DNA from: Methanoregulaceae archaeon
GTDB lineage: Archaea > Halobacteriota > Methanomicrobia > Methanomicrobiales > Methanospirillaceae
Assembly (NCBI GenBank): GCA_013331215.1
Contig: DUGU01000054.1
Location: 1 to 17,299, forward strand
Direction of reading: 5' to 3'
Length of the DNA: 17,299 nucleotides
The notes below the pieces were generated by a model, which was not told the DNA's origin, ran no database searches, and saw nothing but the letters and a program-made list of their open reading frames with translations. Below are positions 13,840 to 17,299 of the stretch, piece after piece (the stretch's first letter is position 1; the number at the start of each line of letters is the position of its first letter). The translations under genes were made by a program, and so were the position numbers.

Positions 13840-15279
13840 TCAGCGCGTCCCGCCTCTCGCGAGCGAGGCACCCACGCCGGCAAGACAGAGGAGCGTGAAG
13901 ACGAGGAACGCGATCCGGACGCTTCCGACGAACGCGTCGTAATACGGCGGGGTAATCTCCACCCGGCCGATCACGATAGAGAAGATCGTCATCGCGACGC
14001 CCATCGAGAGCATCTGCCCGAGAAGGCGCATGGTCCCGTTCATGCCGGAAGCGACGCCGTAGTGCCGCCGGTCGACCGCGCTCATGATCGCGTTCGTGTT
14101 CGGCGACGAGAAGAGGCCGAACCCGAGCCCCAGGAGGACGAGGCAGGCGATGATGTACCAGAGCGGAGTCGTCTCAGAGAGGACCGTGAGCAGCCCGAGA
14201 CCGAGCACGGTCAGCCCCATCCCGATCGAAGCGACGATTCGCGGCTCCATGCGATCCGAGAGCCGGCCCGCGTACGGCGAGACGAGCATCTGGAGCAGGA
14301 ACTGGGGGACCAGGGCGAAGCCGGCGAGCACGGGCGAGAAGCCCCTGGCGTACTGGAAATAGAGGCTCATGAGGAAGGTGACCGCAAAGGTCGCGCTGTA
14401 GTTGATCAGCGCGGCCAGGTTCGAGAAGAGAAAACCCCGGTTTCCGACGAAGAGGTTCATGGAGAGGACCGGCGACGGCGACCGGAACTCGTACCGGATG
14501 AATGCCGCGAGGACGGCCAGCCCGGCGAGGATCAGCCCGGCGGCGACTGGGGCGGGCAGCTCCGAGAGGCCGTACATGATCGCGACCAGGGCGAGGCCGT
14601 AGAGCACGGACCCGACGAGGTCGAACCGTTCGCCGCGGCACTCGGCCCACTCTCCCTTCAGCTTCGCCACGACGAGGATGATGGCAACCGCTCCGATGGG
14701 GACGTTGATCAGGAAGATCGAGCGCCACCCGAACTGCGCGGTCAGGAGACCGCCGAGGAACGGTCCGATGGTGAGCCCGAGGTAGACGGCGGTGATGTAG
14801 TATCCGAGCCAGCGCCCGCGTTCCTGCTTCGAGACGACCGACGTGAGGATCGCGATGGCGGTCCCGAAGATCAGCGCGCTGCCGAATCCCTGGAGCGCCC
14901 GGACCGCGATCATGGCGGCCGTCGAGGGGACCAGGGTCTGGGCGAACGACGCGACGGTGAAGACCGTAATTCCCACGAGAAAGACCCGCTTCCGCCCGTG
15001 AATGTCGGCGAGCCGGCCGAAGGGAACGATGAAGACCGCGGTGGCGAGGAGGTACGCGGTCGCGATCCACGAGAGGGCGACCGCGTCCATGTGGAACTCG
15101 GCGCCGATCAGGGGCAGGGCGATGTTCACGGCCGAACCGTCGAAGGGGGTGATGAACCCGGCAAGGAGCGCGATAAGGAGGACGATCCGCTTCTCGGTCG
15201 TCGACGGGGCCGGCGGCGGCGTTCGGCAGACGGCCGGGTCGTCTCCGGATCGCGGTGGGGAACTGACGGGAGCCGGCAC
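13840..15279 (-). CDS. DHA2-type (14-TM) major facilitator exporter
   Basis: 479 residues, the standard length of EmrB/QacA-like exporters. The first helix has the family signature (FITPFDGSAVNIALPLIG, then LSWIATAYLLATA), motif A is GRLADIHGRKRVF, and the antiporter motif C is LGLTIGPFLGG. Fourteen hydrophobic segments can be traced, with the loop KLKGEWAECRGERFDLVGS between helices 6 and 7 as in the DHA2 group. It should export a drug-like or metabolic compound in exchange for protons; the substrate is unknown. The start is GTG 15279; about 27 polar N-terminal residues precede helix 1 and no clear ribosome-binding site is seen, so it is uncertain. It is divergent from the cyclase-family gene and separated from the kinase by 390 nt. 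Confidence 0.9.
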   Translation of the reverse strand: MPAPVSSPPRSGDDPAVCRTPPPAPSTTEKRIVLLIALLAGFITPFDGSAVNIALPLIGAEFHMDAVALSWIATAYLLATAVFIVPFGRLADIHGRKRVFLVGITVFTVASFAQTLVPSTAAMIAVRALQGFGSALIFGTAIAILTSVVSKQERGRWLGYYITAVYLGLTIGPFLGGLLTAQFGWRSIFLINVPIGAVAIILVVAKLKGEWAECRGERFDLVGSVLYGLALVAIMYGLSELPAPVAAGLILAGLAVLAAFIRYEFRSPSPVLSMNLFVGNRGFLFSNLAALINYSATFAVTFLMSLYFQYARGFSPVLAGFALVPQFLLQMLVSPYAGRLSDRMEPRIVASIGMGLTVLGLGLLTVLSETTPLWYIIACLVLLGLGFGLFSSPNTNAIMSAVDRRHYGVASGMNGTMRLLGQMLSMGVAMTIFSIVIGRVEITPPYYDAFVGSVRIAFLVFTLLCLAGVGASLARGGTR

Positions 15280-15595
15280 GTTGTACCCAGCGTCTTATCG
15301 AGGATGCTGATCAATGTTACGGTTATCCGGCCCCGTCCCCGTGCGCGCCGTGCCGGTCCGCTGAGGGCCGCGTCCCGGGTCGATCGACAGGTCGGGAGAG
15401 AGCGTCGTCCGTCGGGACGGGAGAGCCCGTTCGTCGCCATTTCAGGAGTTCTGTTCGCGGCGACATCCGATGCCCGGGGCTCCGTCCTCCCGAGCACGGA
15501 TTCCGCGCCTGCCGATCGGCATGGACCGAAGCGTTCATCGTCCCGCGAAATGAGCATTTGATCCGGCCCTCTGAAGAGACCATGGAGCCGGTGCC
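15280..15595. other. Divergent intergenic region between exporter and cyclase-family gene
   Basis: These 316 bases must hold promoters for both flanking genes. On the minus strand CTCGATAAG (about 15302-15294) and GGATAACCG (about 15328-15320) are weak TATA candidates for the exporter; nothing clear stands out for the plus-strand gene. All open frames here are shadows or lack a ribosome-binding site. No repeat or operator with good symmetry was found. Confidence 0.35.
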
Positions 15596-16438
15596 ATGAA
15601 CCCGCGCGTCGCCATCCCCGCCGCAATCGCCGTCCTTGCCGTCATCGCCGCATTCCTCCTCGGCGGAGCCTTCGCCGTCGAGCGGGAGCCGTCCCTCGAC
15701 CGGGTCCTGCAGACCCTCCAGTCCCGGGAGTACGTCGATCTCACCCATGCCTTCGGCCCCGGCATCCCGCGCTGGCCCGGCTTTCCCGATGAGAACCGGA
15801 CCACCCTCTACGACTATCGCCCCGGGAACGGCACGCTGGGCAGCGGGTTCTTCGCGCAGTCCTTCACCCATGTCGGGCAGTGGGGAACCCATATGGACCC
15901 GCCGGCCCACTTCGTCGAGGGCCTCAGGACGGTCGACCAGATCGGGCTCCACGAGATGATCCTCCCGCTCGTCGTCCTCGATATCCACGAGCAGGCGGCC
16001 CGGAACCCCGACTACACGGTGACGCTCGCGGATGTCCGGGAATGGGAGAGCAGACACGGACCTGTCCCGAACGGCTCCTTTGTCGCGCTCCGGTCGGACT
16101 GGTCGAAGCGGTGGCCCGACGGGTCTGCGATGGAGAACCGGGGGCAGGACGGCATCTCCCACTATCCCGGGTGGAGCGGGGAGGTCCTTCGGTACCTCTA
16201 CGAGGAGCGCGGGATCACGGCCTCGGGCCACGAGACGACCGACACCGACCCCGGAACGGCCGCGTCCCGGGACGACTTCTCGCTCGAGCTCTACCTCCTC
16301 TCCACGAACCACTATCAGATCGAGCTCTTGGCGAACCTCGACCGGGTGCCCGAGGCGGGCGCCCTCGTGGTGGTCTCGGTCCCGAAGCCGGAGGGAGGGT
16401 CGGGGTTCCCCGCACGCGTCTTCGCGATCCTTCCGTGA
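15596..16438 (+). CDS. Exported or membrane-anchored cyclase-family hydrolase (kynurenine-formamidase-like fold)
   Basis: 280 residues. An N-terminal hydrophobic segment (residues 7-27, AIPAAIAVLAVIAAFLLGGA) acts as signal or anchor. The rest matches the cyclase/KynB-like family (PF04199): YVDLTHAFGPGIPRWPG (46-62), the metal site THVGQWGTHMDPPAHF with His99, Asp101 and His105, and GHETTDTDPGT downstream. Cytoplasmic relatives are metal-dependent amide or ester hydrolases; here the catalytic domain would lie outside the cell, so kynurenine is an unlikely substrate. ATG 15596 is preceded by GGAG at 15584-15587. The neighbouring divergent MFS exporter may handle a related compound, but that is only a guess from position. 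Confidence 0.8.
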   Translation: MNPRVAIPAAIAVLAVIAAFLLGGAFAVEREPSLDRVLQTLQSREYVDLTHAFGPGIPRWPGFPDENRTTLYDYRPGNGTLGSGFFAQSFTHVGQWGTHMDPPAHFVEGLRTVDQIGLHEMILPLVVLDIHEQAARNPDYTVTLADVREWESRHGPVPNGSFVALRSDWSKRWPDGSAMENRGQDGISHYPGWSGEVLRYLYEERGITASGHETTDTDPGTAASRDDFSLELYLLSTNHYQIELLANLDRVPEAGALVVVSVPKPEGGSGFPARVFAILP

Positions 16439-16524
16439 CGTCGAGGACCGCCCCGGTCCCGCATCCTCCGCAGCGATCCGGAGAGTGAGTGCGGCCCTTG
16501 AAGAGGGCCCGGCACCGGTGTTCG

Positions 16525-16557
16525 TGCATCGCCCAATGCAATCACCACCCCTTTTTT
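16525..16557 (+). terminator. Small hairpin plus T7 tract after the cyclase-family gene
   Basis: TGCAT (16525-16529) and ATGCA (16536-16540) form a 5-bp stem; 11 nt later a run of T begins (16552-16558). This would end the upstream message. The same T run overlaps the promoter of the next gene, so the two functions may share the site. Confidence 0.4.
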
Positions 16558-16560
16558 TAT
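16551..16560 (+). promoter_or_regulatory. TATA-like element of the Cache lipoprotein gene
   Basis: CTTTTTTTAT is centred about 26 nt before ATG 16582. The spacing suits a leaderless transcript, and there is no Shine-Dalgarno before the ATG. Confidence 0.5.
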
Positions 16561-16581
16561 CCGCCGGTTGTACCGTATCTC

Positions 16582-17299
16582 ATGGCTCCTCGAACCCTCC
16601 TCCTCGTCGCCCTCATCGCGGCCACGGCGCTGTTCGCCGGCTGCGTCCAGAGCCCGCCCGCCAACACCACGCCCGCCGTCACTTCCGCGGTCACCGTTCC
16701 CGCGACCCCGCCCGCCGCGATCACCACCACCCCCGACCTCATCGCGTTCGTCGAGCGGGCCGCCTCCTTCGCCCGGGAGAACGGGAGAGAGAGGGCGGTT
16801 GCCGCGTTCAGCAACCGGAACGGGTCGTTCGTCTCCGGAAACGTCCACGTCTTCGCCGTCGATTACAACGGCACGTTGCTCGCGGACCCCACGGAGCCCG
16901 CGAGCGTCGGCACCGACATCTCGAACATGACCGACACCTTCGGGATCCCCCTGGTGCTGAAGCTCGGCGAGACCGCCCGGTTCGGCCGGGGTCTCGTCAG
17001 CTACAACTACCCCAACCCCAGGAACAACGCCGTCGCCGAACCCAAGCTCACGGTCGTCGAGGACGTCGACGGCACGTACTACGTGGCGGCCGGGTTCTAC
17101 GCATCCGAGGGCGAGGTCTTCCCGTCGACGGTCCTGAACACGACCGGCGCGAAGGCGAACGTGAGCGACCTCGTCGCCTACGTCAGGAGCGCGGTCGCGT
17201 ACGCGCGGGAGAACGGCAGGGAGAAGGCCCTCGGTGCATTCAACAACCCGAAGGGCGGGTTCGTCCGGGGCGAACTCGTCCCCATGGCCCTGGACTACA
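16582..17299 (+). CDS. Lipoprotein with tandem Cache-type sensor repeats (3' end outside window)
   Basis: 239 complete codons are visible and the frame runs off the window. The start MAPRTLLLVALIAATALFAG ends in a lipobox (LFAGC, Cys21), followed by a Pro/Thr linker. Repeat 1 begins LIAFVERAASFARENGRERA and includes GNVHVFAVDYNGTLLADP and the YYVAAGFY strand, typical of the single-Cache (Cache_2) extracellular ligand-binding fold. A second copy begins LVAYVRSAVAYARENGREKA and is cut at the edge. The protein should sit outside the membrane and bind small molecules such as organic acids or amines. Whether a signalling domain follows cannot be seen; with a lipid anchor it may be a stand-alone binding protein. 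ATG 16582 is supported by the lipobox and the leaderless promoter spacing. Confidence 0.8.
   Translation, partial: MAPRTLLLVALIAATALFAGCVQSPPANTTPAVTSAVTVPATPPAAITTTPDLIAFVERAASFARENGRERAVAAFSNRNGSFVSGNVHVFAVDYNGTLLADPTEPASVGTDISNMTDTFGIPLVLKLGETARFGRGLVSYNYPNPRNNAVAEPKLTVVEDVDGTYYVAAGFYASEGEVFPSTVLNTTGAKANVSDLVAYVRSAVAYARENGREKALGAFNNPKGGFVRGELVPMALDY

Noticed and set aside
12928-15561. 877-codon plus-strand open frame
   Set aside because: It is antisense to the kinase start and the MFS exporter, very rich in Arg, Glu, Asp and Pro, and crosses a non-coding gap; it is a GC-driven shadow.

Overview
The window reads as a chromosomal segment of a high-GC euryarchaeon, most likely a methanogen of the Methanomicrobiales type. 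This is inferred from an archaeal Lsm gene followed by an RPC39/TFE-beta-like winged-helix protein, TATA boxes about 25 nt upstream of leaderless starts, a histidine kinase with an HDINN phospho-acceptor box, dockerin-like tails with a FADVV/LFN ending, and many secreted proteins ending in a membrane anchor plus Arg cluster. No tRNA, rRNA, CRISPR array or intact insertion sequence was found.

Layout, left to right. (1) 1-1832, plus strand: the tail of an unrecognised gene, a YkgJ-type cysteine-cluster protein and a TraB-family membrane protein, overlapping by 4 nt. (2) 1913-4303, minus strand: a membrane-anchored parallel beta-helix (NosD-like) protein, then a small GNAT acetyltransferase lying between two decayed, 47/52-identical dockerin-like fragments. 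The first fragment is in frame with the beta-helix gene just beyond its stop codon. The second is broken by one extra base, so the acetyltransferase frame runs into it. (3) 4463-5045, plus strand: the Lsm / winged-helix Fe-S operon. (4) 5046-8725, plus strand: a lower-GC accessory stretch with three divergent paralogous secreted proteins and, between the first two, a frameshifted fragment copied from the end of the first.

(5) 8781-9889, minus strand: probably the most interesting part. A 68-residue Cys/Gly/Ser-rich peptide gene looks like a RiPP (ribosomally made, post-translationally modified peptide) precursor of the ScmA type. It is followed 14 nt later by an HPr-kinase-like P-loop protein of the ScmC type. 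These resemble two members of the so-called SynChlorMet cassette, but the radical SAM partners are not in the window. (6) 9985-11364, minus: a secreted, heavily sequon-decorated beta-propeller. (7) 11581-13449, minus: a receiver-PAS-PAS-histidine kinase protein. (8) 13840-15279, minus: a 14-TM DHA2-type MFS exporter, divergent from (9) 15596-16438, plus: an exported or membrane-anchored cyclase-family hydrolase. (10) 16582 to the end, plus: a lipoprotein with tandem Cache-type sensor repeats, cut by the window edge.

The genes do not form one pathway. The common theme is the cell surface: six or seven exported proteins, a probable modified peptide, a sensor kinase and a transporter. The left third holds conserved housekeeping archaeal genes. 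Function is firm for Lsm, the MFS transporter, GNAT and the kinase, moderate for the Scm-like pair, and unknown for the three tandem paralogs.
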